Notes: generated by a model not told the origin, from the letters alone. 22,800 nt of DNA from DATNIB01 sp035604685 (GCA_035604685.1 DATNIB010000044.1:1-22800), one strand, 5' to 3'; positions 14,624-21,457 are shown, counted from the first letter of the stretch. Numbers and translations are program-made.

Positions 14624-15520
14624 CTAGACCTGGCAGTGCTCGCAGAAGAAGGTCGAGCGTCCCCCGGTGCGCAGCCGCAGGATGGCGTTGCGGCAGCGCC
14701 GGCAGGGCTGACCCTCGCGGTCGTAGACCTGGTGCTGGACCTGGTAGTCGCCGACCTCGCCGAACAGGTCCCGGTACTGCTCGTCGGCCAGCGTCGAGCC
14801 GCGGTGTTTGATGGCCTCGGCCAGCGTCTCGACCATGGCCCGGTAGAGGCGCCGGGTCTCTGTCCCAGAGAGGGAGTCCGACTGGCGGTCGAAGCGGAGC
14901 CCCGAGGCGAAGAGGATCTCGTCGGAGTAGAGGTTGCCGATCCCCGCCACGAACTGCTGGTCCATGAGCAGCGCCTTCAGGCCGGCGCGGTGGCTGCGCA
15001 AGAGGACGGCGAAGCGCTCCCAGCTCATCATGTCCTCGATGGGGTCGAAGCCGAGGTGGGCGAGCTCGGGGACGTTCTTGCGCGACGCCGCCACCTCGGA
15101 CCGGGGCGTGCCGTTGCCCGACGCGCCGTTGCCCGAGGTCTTCGGGTCCGCCCCCGAGATGAACATCTCGCCGAAGGTGCGCGGGTCCACGTAGCGCAGC
15201 TCGCCGCCCTGGGTGAAGGTGATGACGACGTGGGTGTGCTTGGGCTTGGGTTCCTTGGTGCTCTTCACCCGCAGCAGCTGCCCGCTCATCCCCAGGTGCA
15301 CGACCAGGGTGTCGCCATTGTCGAGGGCGAGCAGCAGGTACTTGCCGACGCGGCCGACGGACTTCAAGGTGCGGCCCTCGAGCAGCATGCGGAAGTGCTT
15401 GGCGCTCTGGTGGCGCCGGACGGAGCGCCCGTTGCCGACCGCCACCAGCTTCACCTTGCGGCCGGTGACCTCCTTGGCCAGGTCGACGCGGAGCGTCTCG
15501 ACCTCGGGCAGCTCAGGCAC
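14624..15520 (-). CDS. mutM: formamidopyrimidine-DNA glycosylase
   Basis: A 298-residue Fpg/MutM, which excises 8-oxoguanine and formamidopyrimidines and nicks the DNA by beta,delta-elimination. The catalytic N-terminal Pro2-Glu3 is present (MPELPEVETLR), as are Lys60 of the beta hairpin (VGRVGKY), the HLGMSGQL stretch at 75-82 and GNLYSDEIL at 195-203. The C-terminal zinc finger uses Cys273, Cys276, Cys293 and Cys296, with Arg289 in the finger. An insertion at about 122-148, rich in Gly, Ser and Asn (two SGNG units), makes it somewhat longer than typical. The GTG start overlaps the rnc stop by eight bases; it is required for the PELPE terminus, since the Met must be removed to expose Pro. 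Confidence 0.97.
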   Translation of the reverse strand: MPELPEVETLRVDLAKEVTGRKVKLVAVGNGRSVRRHQSAKHFRMLLEGRTLKSVGRVGKYLLLALDNGDTLVVHLGMSGQLLRVKSTKEPKPKHTHVVITFTQGGELRYVDPRTFGEMFISGADPKTSGNGASGNGTPRSEVAASRKNVPELAHLGFDPIEDMMSWERFAVLLRSHRAGLKALLMDQQFVAGIGNLYSDEILFASGLRFDRQSDSLSGTETRRLYRAMVETLAEAIKHRGSTLADEQYRDLFGEVGDYQVQHQVYDREGQPCRRCRNAILRLRTGGRSTFFCEHCQV

Positions 15521-16268
15521 CGGCCAGCTCCCGCCAGGCGGTGGCCGCCGCGTGCTGCTCGGCGTCCTTCTTGGAGCTCCCCTCGCCCCGCCCGCGCAGG
15601 ACCGCCGAGACGAAGACCTCCGCCACGTAGTGGCGGTCGTGGTCGGGGCCCGAACCCTCGACCACGTAGGTGGGGGTGCCGTCGCCCAGGCGGACGGTGA
15701 GCTCTTGGAGGCGGCTCTTGTGATCGAAGACGTCGGGCTCGTGGGCCACCACGCCGATCCGGTAGCCGAAGAGCCGCAGCACGAGGACGCGGGCCGGGCC
15801 CCAGCCGGCGTCGAGGTAGACGGCCCCGATCAGGGCCTCCAGGGCGTCGGCCAGGATGGAGGTCTTGGAGCGGCCGCCCGAGGACTCCTCGCCGCGGCCG
15901 AGGGCGAGCACCGACCCGACGTCGAGCTCGTCGGCCACCTCGGCCAGCACGCGGGAGTTGACGACGGCCGAGCGCACCTTGGCCAGCTGCCCCTCGGCGA
16001 AGTCGGGGTAGGCGCAGTAGCAGTGCTCTGCCACCACCAGGCCGAGCACCGCATCGCCCAGGAACTCGAGCCGCTCGTTGGAGGGCGCGCCGTCCTGTTC
16101 GCTGCACCAGCTCCGATGGCAGAGGGCCTGCAGGAGGAGGGATGGATCCCGGAAGGCGTGGCCGAGCCGCCGGGCCAGCCGGCTCGCACCCTCACTCAGG
16201 GCGTCGGCGGGCGAGGGAGGCGGCGCCGCCGTGGGCGGCGCAGGGGTCGCTCCGCCCTGGCCGGTCAA
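15513..16268 (-). CDS. rnc: ribonuclease III
   Basis: A 251-residue RNase III, which cleaves double-stranded RNA in rRNA precursors and structured transcripts. The signature NERLEFLGDAVLG is at 64-76, with metal-binding Glu68 and Asp72 and the second acidic pair in DALEALIGAVYLD (Asp141, Glu144). A C-terminal double-stranded RNA-binding domain runs from about 182 (DHKSRLQEL) to the end (GSSKKDAEQHAAATAW). A Pro/Ala-rich tail of some 25 residues precedes the catalytic domain. The start is TTG at 16268, overlapping the acpP stop by four bases (TTGA), consistent with termination-reinitiation. It overlaps mutM at the other end. The rnc-mutM-smc order is typical of actinobacteria. Confidence 0.96.
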   Translation of the reverse strand: MTGQGGATPAPPTAAPPPSPADALSEGASRLARRLGHAFRDPSLLLQALCHRSWCSEQDGAPSNERLEFLGDAVLGLVVAEHCYCAYPDFAEGQLAKVRSAVVNSRVLAEVADELDVGSVLALGRGEESSGGRSKTSILADALEALIGAVYLDAGWGPARVLVLRLFGYRIGVVAHEPDVFDHKSRLQELTVRLGDGTPTYVVEGSGPDHDRHYVAEVFVSAVLRGRGEGSSKKDAEQHAAATAWRELAGA

Positions 16269-16561
16269 TCCGCGCCGAGCTTGGCGACGACGTAGTCGAC
16301 GGCGTCTCGCACCGTCCGCAGCTCTTCTAGGTCCTCGTCGTCGATCCGGAACCCAACGCTGCGCTCCCCCAACTCCTCTTCCAAGGCCTCGACCAGCTCG
16401 ATCAGGGCCAGCGAGTCGGCGTTCAGGTCCTCCGCGAAGGAGTCCGACTCGTTGATGCCGCCCGGATCGGTCTCCAAGATGTCCGCCAGCTGGTCGCGGA
16501 TGAGGTCGAACACCCCCTGGCGGTCGAGCGGACCGCGGTCGATATGGGTCTCGGCGGGCAC
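16265..16561 (-). CDS. acpP: acyl carrier protein
   Basis: A 98-residue acyl carrier protein that carries growing fatty acyl chains on a 4'-phosphopantetheine arm. The attachment site is Ser50 in DLNADSLALIELVEALEE. The predicted four-helix pattern with an acidic surface matches AcpP, with short extra segments at both ends. A GTG at 16561 is chosen because AGGAG lies five bases upstream; an ATG at 16603 in the same frame would add 14 residues of no ACP character. It follows plsX and precedes rnc, the common plsX-acpP-rnc order, but fabD and other fab genes are not in between. Confidence 0.95.
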   Translation of the reverse strand: MPAETHIDRGPLDRQGVFDLIRDQLADILETDPGGINESDSFAEDLNADSLALIELVEALEEELGERSVGFRIDDEDLEELRTVRDAVDYVVAKLGAD

Positions 16562-16644
16562 CACGGCTCCTCGCTGGGGCGGAATTGCTGCGCTGGGCTG
16601 CATGTTACCGGCCGCCGGTGGCGTTCTGCCGGGTGGCCGGCGTG

Positions 16645-16672
16645 CCTGAGGGGCCCCGGCGGGGCCCTCAGG
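16645..16672 (-). terminator. strong GC hairpin overlapping the plsX stop codon
   Basis: CCTGAGGG pairs with CCCTCAGG, and inside it CCCC pairs with GGGG around a GGC loop, with one bulged G. The stem includes the plsX stop codon (16668-16670) and lies 84 bases before the acpP start. There is no U-tract on the transcribed strand, so it may be a partial terminator, an RNA-processing or RNase III site, or a stabiliser of the plsX mRNA end. Confidence 0.4.
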
Positions 16673-17684
16673 CCGGGCTGACGGCCTTGGCCAGGCGCTC
16701 CACCAGGCCCCCGGTGCCCAGCTCGTGGGCGGCCCGGACGGCGTTCAAGATGGCGGTGGCCGACGACGAGCCGTGGCTGATCACGCACACCCCGTCGACG
16801 CCCAGGAGCATGGCCCCGCCGGTGTTGTCGGGGTCGAGGACGCGCACGAGGGGTTCTAGGTGCGGGAGGAGGACGGCGGCGGCGGCCTTCGTCTCCTCGT
16901 CGGTCGAGAAGACCCCGAGGAGGAGCCCCATGACGAAGCGCAGCGTGCCCTCGGCCGTCTTCAGGGCGACGTTGCCGGTGAAGCCGTCGGTCACCACCAC
17001 GTCGGCTGGGCAGTCGAGGAGGTCCCGGCCCTCCACGTTGCCGACGAAGCGCACGCCCGGCACGCCCGCCTCCAAGGCCGCCGCGGTCTCCTTCACGAGC
17101 GGCGTGCCCTTGGTGCGCTCCTCGCCGATCGAGAGCAACGCCACGGCCGGGTCGCCGATGCCATAGCGCTCGGCGGCGTAGGCGGCCCCCATCTGGGCGA
17201 ACTGGACGAGCATGGCGGGCGTGCACTCGGCGTTGGCCCCGGCGTCGACCAGGATCGCCGGGGGCCGGTCGAGGCGGGGGATCGGCGTGGCGATGCACGG
17301 GCGCGAGACCCCGCGCAGGCGCCCCATCCGGAGCAGCGCGGAGGCCATGGTGGCGCCCGTATTGCCGGCGCTCACCATGGCCGAGGCCAGGCCGTCGCGC
17401 ACGAGCTCGGCCGAACGCACGAGCGAGGAGTCCTTCTTGCGGCGCACGCCCTGCGCGGGATCCTCGTCCATCGCGATGACCTCGGTGCAGGCCAGGAGGT
17501 CCAGGCCGGCCGTGTCGCCCACCTGGGCGGGTGGCCCGACGAGCAGCACTGGGATCCCCTCGTCGGCGGCCAGGCGGGCGCCGGCCACGATCTCGGTGGG
17601 CGCCCGGTCGCCCCCCATGGCGTCGACGGCGACGGGCAGCCCGCGACCGGGTCTCGCCGAGGGGGCGCCCCCCCTCGGGCTCAA
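16668..17684 (-). CDS. plsX: phosphate acyltransferase PlsX
   Basis: A 338-residue PlsX, which converts acyl-ACP and phosphate to acyl-phosphate, feeding phospholipid synthesis; it is a peripheral membrane protein. Family hallmarks include VAVDAMGGDRAP at 18-29, SAGNTGATMASALLRMGRL at about 105-123, the ILVDAGANAEC stretch and VVTDGFTGNVALKTAEG near 230-246. The TTG at 17684 lies one base after the rpmF stop codon, with GAGG nine bases upstream. The first 15 residues are low-complexity, so a slightly later start cannot be excluded. It sits between rpmF and acpP as in most bacteria. Confidence 0.96.
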   Translation of the reverse strand: MSPRGGAPSARPGRGLPVAVDAMGGDRAPTEIVAGARLAADEGIPVLLVGPPAQVGDTAGLDLLACTEVIAMDEDPAQGVRRKKDSSLVRSAELVRDGLASAMVSAGNTGATMASALLRMGRLRGVSRPCIATPIPRLDRPPAILVDAGANAECTPAMLVQFAQMGAAYAAERYGIGDPAVALLSIGEERTKGTPLVKETAAALEAGVPGVRFVGNVEGRDLLDCPADVVVTDGFTGNVALKTAEGTLRFVMGLLLGVFSTDEETKAAAAVLLPHLEPLVRVLDPDNTGGAMLLGVDGVCVISHGSSSATAILNAVRAAHELGTGGLVERLAKAVSPA

Positions 17685-17685
17685 G

Positions 17686-17865
17686 TCAGTCGACCTCGAT
17701 GGCGGTGCGTCCCTTGTACCAGCCGCAGCTCGGGCAGACGACGTGGGGGAGCTTCACCTGCTGGCAGTGGGGGCAGACGCTGCGCGCGGGTGGCTTCAGC
17801 ACCCAATTGGCGGCCTGGCGGCTGCGACCCTTGGCCTTGGAGGACTTCTTCTTCGGGACAGCCAT
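17686..17865 (-). CDS. rpmF: 50S ribosomal protein L32
   Basis: A 59-residue L32. The N-terminus MAVPKKKSSKAKGRSRQAAN is canonical. Two CxxC pairs (Cys31/Cys34 and Cys44/Cys47) form the zinc ribbon found in the zinc-binding C+ form of L32; its presence argues this is not the zinc-independent paralogue. The ATG has GGAG about eight bases upstream. It is 90 bases after DUF177 and one base before plsX, which is the standard DUF177-rpmF-plsX arrangement. Confidence 0.97.
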   Translation of the reverse strand: MAVPKKKSSKAKGRSRQAANWVLKPPARSVCPHCQQVKLPHVVCPSCGWYKGRTAIEVD

Positions 17866-17955
17866 CGTCGAGCTCCAGATCCCTGCGTGCGGGCGACCGT
17901 GCCGCCGCGTCGGCCGGGACGAGGACCGCCCGGGCTTCTGGCTCGGCCGAACTAC

Positions 17956-18492
17956 CTAGGACGAGCGAAGCACGTCGAGGTTAGCCCACCGCGGGTCGAC
18001 CGGCGCCACGCAGTCGCAGGTCGATTCGTTGCGGTCCGTCCCGCAGTGCTGGCAGAGGCCGGCGCAATCGCCCCGACACAAGGGCGCCAGCGGGAGCTCG
18101 GGCACCAGGGCGTCGAGCAGCATCGGCTCGAGGTCGATGCGGTCGTCCTCGATCGGGTAGGCGTCCTCGTCGTCTTTGGCGCCGGGCGCCGCCCGGTCGC
18201 AGAAGCGCTCCCGGACGGGCACGAAGAGCTCGCCCGCCACCGGCAGCGTGCAGCGCGAGCAGAGCCCTTCCCACTCCGCGCGGATCGTGCCCGCCACCAT
18301 GACGCCGCCGACGTAGGACTCGAGCGAGAGATGGCACACGACGTCGGTGTTGGCCGGGATCCGGCTGTCGGCCGACCGGAACGGGATGACGACGCCGGCC
18401 GCCTCGAGCGGGCCGCGGCACTCCACCTGGACCCGGCTGGCCGGCACCCGACGCAGGCGGGCGACCGAGACGACGAAGGGGTTCTCTGACAT
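17956..18492 (-). CDS. DUF177 / YceD family protein
   Basis: A 178-residue protein of the YceD/DUF177 family, which is nearly always encoded directly upstream of rpmF and in E. coli and plants is linked to 23S rRNA accumulation. The pattern LCSRCTLPV at 77-85 and the C-terminal LCRGDCAGLCQHCGTDRN at 138-155 are family hallmarks; Cys78, Cys81, Cys139, Cys143, Cys147 and Cys150 could bind zinc. ATG 18492 has AGGAGG five bases upstream. This ribosome-binding site lies in one copy of the short direct repeat bordering the tnpB element, so the insertion left the translation signal intact but separated the gene from the upstream sepIVA-like gene. Confidence 0.92.
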   Translation of the reverse strand: MSENPFVVSVARLRRVPASRVQVECRGPLEAAGVVIPFRSADSRIPANTDVVCHLSLESYVGGVMVAGTIRAEWEGLCSRCTLPVAGELFVPVRERFCDRAAPGAKDDEDAYPIEDDRIDLEPMLLDALVPELPLAPLCRGDCAGLCQHCGTDRNESTCDCVAPVDPRWANLDVLRSS

Positions 18493-18497
18493 GGGCG

Positions 18498-18503
18498 CCT
18501 CCT
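18498..18503. repeat. direct repeat (left copy), possible target-site duplication
   Basis: CCTCCT, extending to CCTCCTG if the next base is shared with the inverted repeat. The same sequence is at 19749-19754 on the other side of the element. On the minus strand it is the AGGAGG ribosome-binding site of DUF177. Confidence 0.55.
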
Positions 18504-18521
18504 GGTAGTGGTTCAGTTTCG
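18504..18521 (+). repeat. left terminal inverted repeat of the tnpB element
   Basis: GGTAGTGGTTCAGTTTCG is the inverse of 19731-19748 with one mismatch (T versus G at position 9). Similarity stops sharply at both edges. Confidence 0.7.
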
Positions 18522-18548
18522 TCACAACCGCTTCGTAGGTTCAGATCC

Positions 18549-19739
18549 GTGTCGAGATGTCGGACCTACCGCTACCTCCTCCAGCCGACGGGCCGCCAGC
18601 GCGCCGGCCTCGAGACCCTGTTGTCTGTTCAGTGCGAGCTCTACAATGCCGCGCTCGAGGAGCGACGGGGCGTCTGGCAGTGGGAGCAGCGCTCGGTTTC
18701 TTATTTCGGTCAATGTCGGGACCTGACCGGGCTGCGGGCCCTCCGACCCGAGGTGCTGGCCTGCGGGGTCACCGTCTGCCGGGGGACCTTGCAGCGCTTG
18801 GACCGGGCCTTCGCTGCTTTCCATCGGCGTTGTCGAGGAGGCCAGAGACCGGGCTACCCGCGCTTCAAATCGGTTCGCCGTTTCGACTCGGTCCAGTGGG
18901 AAGCCACCAACGGCTGGAGCCTGAAGACCGAACAGCGCCGGCTGGCCCTGTTCGGGATCGGCCACGTGAAGGTGCATCTGCACCGCCCGATCCGGGGCAC
19001 CCCCAAGGCCATCACGGTGCGCCGGGAAGGTCGGCGGTGGTGGGTGAGCATCCGCTGCGTGGACGTGCCGGCCACCCCTCTCGCCCCGACGGGCCGGTCG
19101 GTGGGCATCGACCTCGGGGTCTGTTGGCAGGTGGCCACCAGCGACGGCCTGCTCATCGCGGCGGACCGTCCGCTCCGGCGCAGCGCCGAGCGTCTGGCCG
19201 ACGCGCAGGGTCACCTGGCCACCAAGCGCCGCGGCTCGGGGCACCGGGCTCGGGCTGCCGCCCGGGTGGCGGCCATCCATCGCTTGGTGGCCAACCAGCG
19301 CAAAGAGGTGGCCCACCAGCTGTCTCGGGCGCTCGTCAACCAGTACGACCTGATCGTCCACGAGGACCTGAGAGTGACCAACCTGGTTCGTCGCCCCAAA
19401 CCGAGAAAGGACGAGGACGGGACCTACCTGGCCAACGGGGCCAAGGCCAAGGGAGGTCTCAACCGCGCCATCCACGATGCCGGGTGGGGGCAGCTGCTGT
19501 CGTATCTCGCGTACAAAGTGGAAGAGACTGGTCGCGAGCTGATTGCGGTGGACCCCCGCTACACGTCGCAGCGCTGCTCGTCCTGCGGGCACGTCGAGGC
19601 GGCCAACCGGTGCTCCCAGGCCGTGTTCCGATGTCTGGCCTGTGGCTATCAAGCCCAGGCCGATCTGAACGCAGCCCTGAACATCCTGTGGGCCGGTAGG
19701 GCCCAACGGGGACTCGTCCCCGTAGAGGGTCGAAACTGA
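18549..19739 (+). CDS. tnpB: TnpB, RNA-guided nuclease of IS605/IS607-type elements
   Basis: A 396-residue TnpB, ancestor of Cas12, which uses an omega RNA made from the element's 3' end to cut DNA next to a transposon-associated motif. The N-terminal MSRCRTYRYLLQPTGRQ and the GQRPGYPRFKS stretch at 98-108 are typical. The RuvC site is complete: Asp188 (VGIDLGV), Glu272 (IVHEDLRV) and Asp372 (QADLNAALNIL). The zinc ribbon has Cys343, Cys346, Cys362 and Cys365 within DPRYTSQRCSSCGHVE and FRCLACGY. The start is GTG; no strong ribosome-binding site is seen. No frameshift or stop interrupts it, which suggests recent insertion or selection for function. The stop codon lies inside the right inverted repeat. 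Codon use matches the high-GC neighbours. Confidence 0.96.
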   Translation: MSRCRTYRYLLQPTGRQRAGLETLLSVQCELYNAALEERRGVWQWEQRSVSYFGQCRDLTGLRALRPEVLACGVTVCRGTLQRLDRAFAAFHRRCRGGQRPGYPRFKSVRRFDSVQWEATNGWSLKTEQRRLALFGIGHVKVHLHRPIRGTPKAITVRREGRRWWVSIRCVDVPATPLAPTGRSVGIDLGVCWQVATSDGLLIAADRPLRRSAERLADAQGHLATKRRGSGHRARAAARVAAIHRLVANQRKEVAHQLSRALVNQYDLIVHEDLRVTNLVRRPKPRKDEDGTYLANGAKAKGGLNRAIHDAGWGQLLSYLAYKVEETGRELIAVDPRYTSQRCSSCGHVEAANRCSQAVFRCLACGYQAQADLNAALNILWAGRAQRGLVPVEGRN

Positions 19740-19748
19740 CCCACTACC
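19706..19748 (+). ncRNA. candidate omega-RNA 3' scaffold
   Basis: Two adjacent hairpins overlap the end of tnpB: ACGGGGA-CTCG-TCCCCGT at 19706-19723 and GGGTC-GAAACT-GACCC at 19727-19742. TnpB guide RNAs are known to be processed from the tnpB 3' end plus the element's right end, with the guide just beyond it. The 5' boundary of the RNA cannot be seen. The guide would begin at about 19749, or 19756 if the direct repeat belongs to the element, and would match the sepIVA-like/DUF177 junction. Confidence 0.45.
19731..19748 (-). repeat. right terminal inverted repeat of the tnpB element
   Basis: CGAAACTGACCCACTACC, inverse of 18504-18521 with one mismatch. It contains the tnpB stop codon and half of the second hairpin, so it may serve both the DNA end and the guide RNA. 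Confidence 0.7.
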
Positions 19749-19754
19749 CCTCCT
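19749..19754. repeat. direct repeat (right copy), possible target-site duplication
   Basis: CCTCCT (CCTCCTG with the next base), matching 18498-18503/4. It lies 11 bases from the sepIVA-like stop codon. Confidence 0.55.
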
Positions 19755-19765
19755 GACTCTGTCTG

Positions 19766-20350
19766 CTAGGTGGTGTCCTGGTCGAAGAACCCGCTCTCCT
19801 CCTGCTCGCCGTCGGCCCCCGCCATCTGCGCCTCCGCCGGGGCGGGGGCGCGCGGCGTCGAGATCGCCTGGAGCTTCTGGCGACCCGAGCGCACCGTGCG
19901 CATGATGCGGTCCAGCACGATCTCCATGCCGGCCAGACGCTGGTCGCAGTAGTCCTCGGTCTCGTGGCGCATGCGCCGGGACTCCTCGTTGGCGTCGTCG
20001 AGGATCCGCTGCGCGACCTTGTTGGCCTGGCGGACGATGTCGGTGCGCGAGACCATGCGCTCGGCCTGCGCGCGGACCTCGTCCATCAGCGCCTCGGCCT
20101 CGCGCGCCTGCTCGGCCAGGAACTCGTCGCGCTCCTTCAGCAGCCAGCGGGCCTGTCGCAGCTCGTCGGGCATCCGCTCCAGCGCGCTCGAGAGCAGGGT
20201 GACGACCTCATCGCGCGAGATGAGCACCGAGGCCGACAGCGGCATGGCCTTGGCGGCGTGCACGACGTCGAGCGCCCGGCCGACGAGGGTTTCGGCGTCG
20301 AGCCCGTCGAGGCCGTACTCGTCGGACAGACCGTCGTCGGGCTCGGTCAC
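19766..20350 (-). CDS. SepIVA/DivIVA-like coiled-coil septation protein
   Basis: A 194-residue protein with an acidic N-terminus, a conserved segment at about 27-65 (VVHAAKAMPLSASVLISRDE then LLSSALERMPDEL) and a long charged coiled coil at roughly 65-160, ending in an Ala/Pro/Glu-rich tail. The pattern and position between coaD and DUF177 match the mycobacterial SepIVA family (Rv2927c), DivIVA-domain proteins required for septation; older annotations call such proteins ATP synthase subunit b-like. There is no membrane segment. The GTG start has GAGGGG about six bases upstream and lies ten bases after the coaD stop. It is the upstream partner of the operon split by the tnpB element. Identification rests on context and motif resemblance. 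Confidence 0.75.
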   Translation of the reverse strand: MTEPDDGLSDEYGLDGLDAETLVGRALDVVHAAKAMPLSASVLISRDEVVTLLSSALERMPDELRQARWLLKERDEFLAEQAREAEALMDEVRAQAERMVSRTDIVRQANKVAQRILDDANEESRRMRHETEDYCDQRLAGMEIVLDRIMRTVRSGRQKLQAISTPRAPAPAEAQMAGADGEQEESGFFDQDTT

Positions 20351-20360
20351 CGGGGCCCCC

Positions 20361-20846
20361 TCAGAGCCGTCCGTTGAACTTTTCGTCCAATCGGACCGAG
20401 ACGACCTTGGGCACGAACGGCGAGACGTCCCCGCCGTAGCGCGCGACCTCGCGCAGCAGCTTGGAGGCGATGAAGGAGTTCTGCGGGCTGGTCGGCACGA
20501 AGACCGTCTCGACCCCCGAGAGCTGGCGGTTCATCTGCGCCATCTGCAACTCGTTCTCGAAGTCCGACACGACGCGCAGGCCGCGCACGATGACCGAGGC
20601 GCCGACGCTCCTCGCCGCCTCGACCACGAGGGTGCTCATCGACACGACGCGCACCCGTTCTAAGTGTGCCATCGAGTCGACGAGCATCTGCTGGCGCTCC
20701 TCCAAGCTGAAAAGGGGTTCGGCCTTCTGCGGGTTGCGCAGCGCGGCGACCACCACCTCGTCGAAGAGGAGCGTGGCGCGCTCGACCACCTCCAGGTGGC
20801 CGTTGTGCACCGGATCGAAGGAGCCCGGGTAGAGGGCGACGTTCAC
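20361..20846 (-). CDS. coaD: phosphopantetheine adenylyltransferase
   Basis: A 161-residue CoaD, which adenylates 4'-phosphopantetheine to dephospho-CoA, the penultimate step of coenzyme A synthesis. The nucleotidyltransferase motif is at 7-17 (PGSFDPVHNGH), and the C-terminal PTSPQNSFIASKLLREVARYGGDVSPFVP region (after residue 120) holds the second ATP-binding motif. IVRGLRVVSDFENELQMAQMN is also diagnostic. The start is GTG, overlapping the rsmD stop by four bases (GTGA), so the two are translationally coupled. The length is standard. The CoA arm it helps make is the prosthetic group of AcpP, encoded downstream. Confidence 0.97.
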   Translation of the reverse strand: MNVALYPGSFDPVHNGHLEVVERATLLFDEVVVAALRNPQKAEPLFSLEERQQMLVDSMAHLERVRVVSMSTLVVEAARSVGASVIVRGLRVVSDFENELQMAQMNRQLSGVETVFVPTSPQNSFIASKLLREVARYGGDVSPFVPKVVSVRLDEKFNGRL

Positions 20847-21385
20847 GACCCCACCACGCTCGAAGAGGGCGTTTGGCGGACCACGGTCACGAGCGTACCG
20901 CCGTAGCGCCGCGCCCTGGCTAACAGCCAACCGTCGGGAACCGGGATCTCCTGCTTGGACTCGAGGACGGCCACGTCGGCCTGGAGGTGGGTGAAGAGGC
21001 GGTCCCAGTCGCCGAACACGTAGGGGGGGTCGCAGAAGGCGAGGTCGAAGTGGCTGGTCTTCTCCAACCAGGTGGCCACGTCGGCCCGCACCAGTGTGGC
21101 CGGCTCCCCGGCCAGGCCGACGGCCGCCAGGTTGGCCCGCACCGCGTCGAGGGCCGCCGAGTCCGAATCGACGAAGGTGGCCGATGCGGCACCCCGCGAC
21201 AGGGCCTCCACCCCGTAGGCCCCGCTGCCGCAGTACAGGTCGAGCACATGGAATTCCTGGACCCCGCCCATCGAGCCCAAGATGTCGAACACCGCCTCGC
21301 GCACCCGGTCGGCGGTCGGGCGGACGGTGGCGGGCAGACGGGCAGACAGCCGCCGGCCCCGGCTGCGGCCACCGATCACCCGCAC
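20843..21385 (-). CDS. rsmD: 16S rRNA (guanine(966)-N(2))-methyltransferase RsmD
   Basis: A 180-residue Rossmann-fold methyltransferase that modifies G966 of 16S rRNA using SAM. The N-terminal RVIGGRSRGRRL and RPTADRVREAVFDIL are family hallmarks. The SAM-binding loop DLYCGSGAYGVEALSRG starts at 49, and the catalytic CDPPY is at 118-122. The GTG start at 21385 gives the canonical N-terminus; its ribosome-binding site is weak. It overlaps coaD by four bases. The 72 bases upstream, to recG, are an extremely GC-rich stretch with a CGCGGCCGCGGCCGCG run. Confidence 0.95.
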   Translation of the reverse strand: MRVIGGRSRGRRLSARLPATVRPTADRVREAVFDILGSMGGVQEFHVLDLYCGSGAYGVEALSRGAASATFVDSDSAALDAVRANLAAVGLAGEPATLVRADVATWLEKTSHFDLAFCDPPYVFGDWDRLFTHLQADVAVLESKQEIPVPDGWLLARARRYGGTLVTVVRQTPSSSVVGS

Positions 21386-21457
21386 GCCGCCACCGTAGCT
21401 GTGGCCGCGGCCGCGGCCGCGCAGGGTGTTCCCCTCCGGTGGTCGCGCGCGAGCGCG

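Larger units (their letters stand above)
18504..19748 (+). mobile_element. TIR-bounded tnpB element without tnpA
   Basis: A 1245-base element holding a single tnpB on the plus strand, opposite to all surrounding genes. Its edges are defined by an 18-base inverted repeat (17/18) and a flanking direct repeat CCTCCT(G). Deleting the element with one direct repeat gives sepIVA-like stop, 11 bases, AGGAGG, five bases, DUF177 ATG: a compact operon junction. That reconstruction is strong support for the boundaries. TnpB-only elements are normally classed with IS200/IS605 (IS1341-like) or IS607; these do not usually carry such terminal repeats or duplicate the target. The direct repeat could instead mirror a left-flank motif and a right-end cleavage motif of an HUH-type element. 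It has no transposase, so it would need one in trans. Confidence 0.75.

Noticed and set aside
12500..15700. A 1066-codon plus-strand open frame
   Set aside because: Antisense to smc, the propeller gene and mutM; low-complexity shadow translation.
21400..21422. CGCGGCCGCGGCCGCG palindromic run between recG and rsmD
   Set aside because: Simple GC repeat; it can fold but has no terminator or operator hallmark beyond composition.
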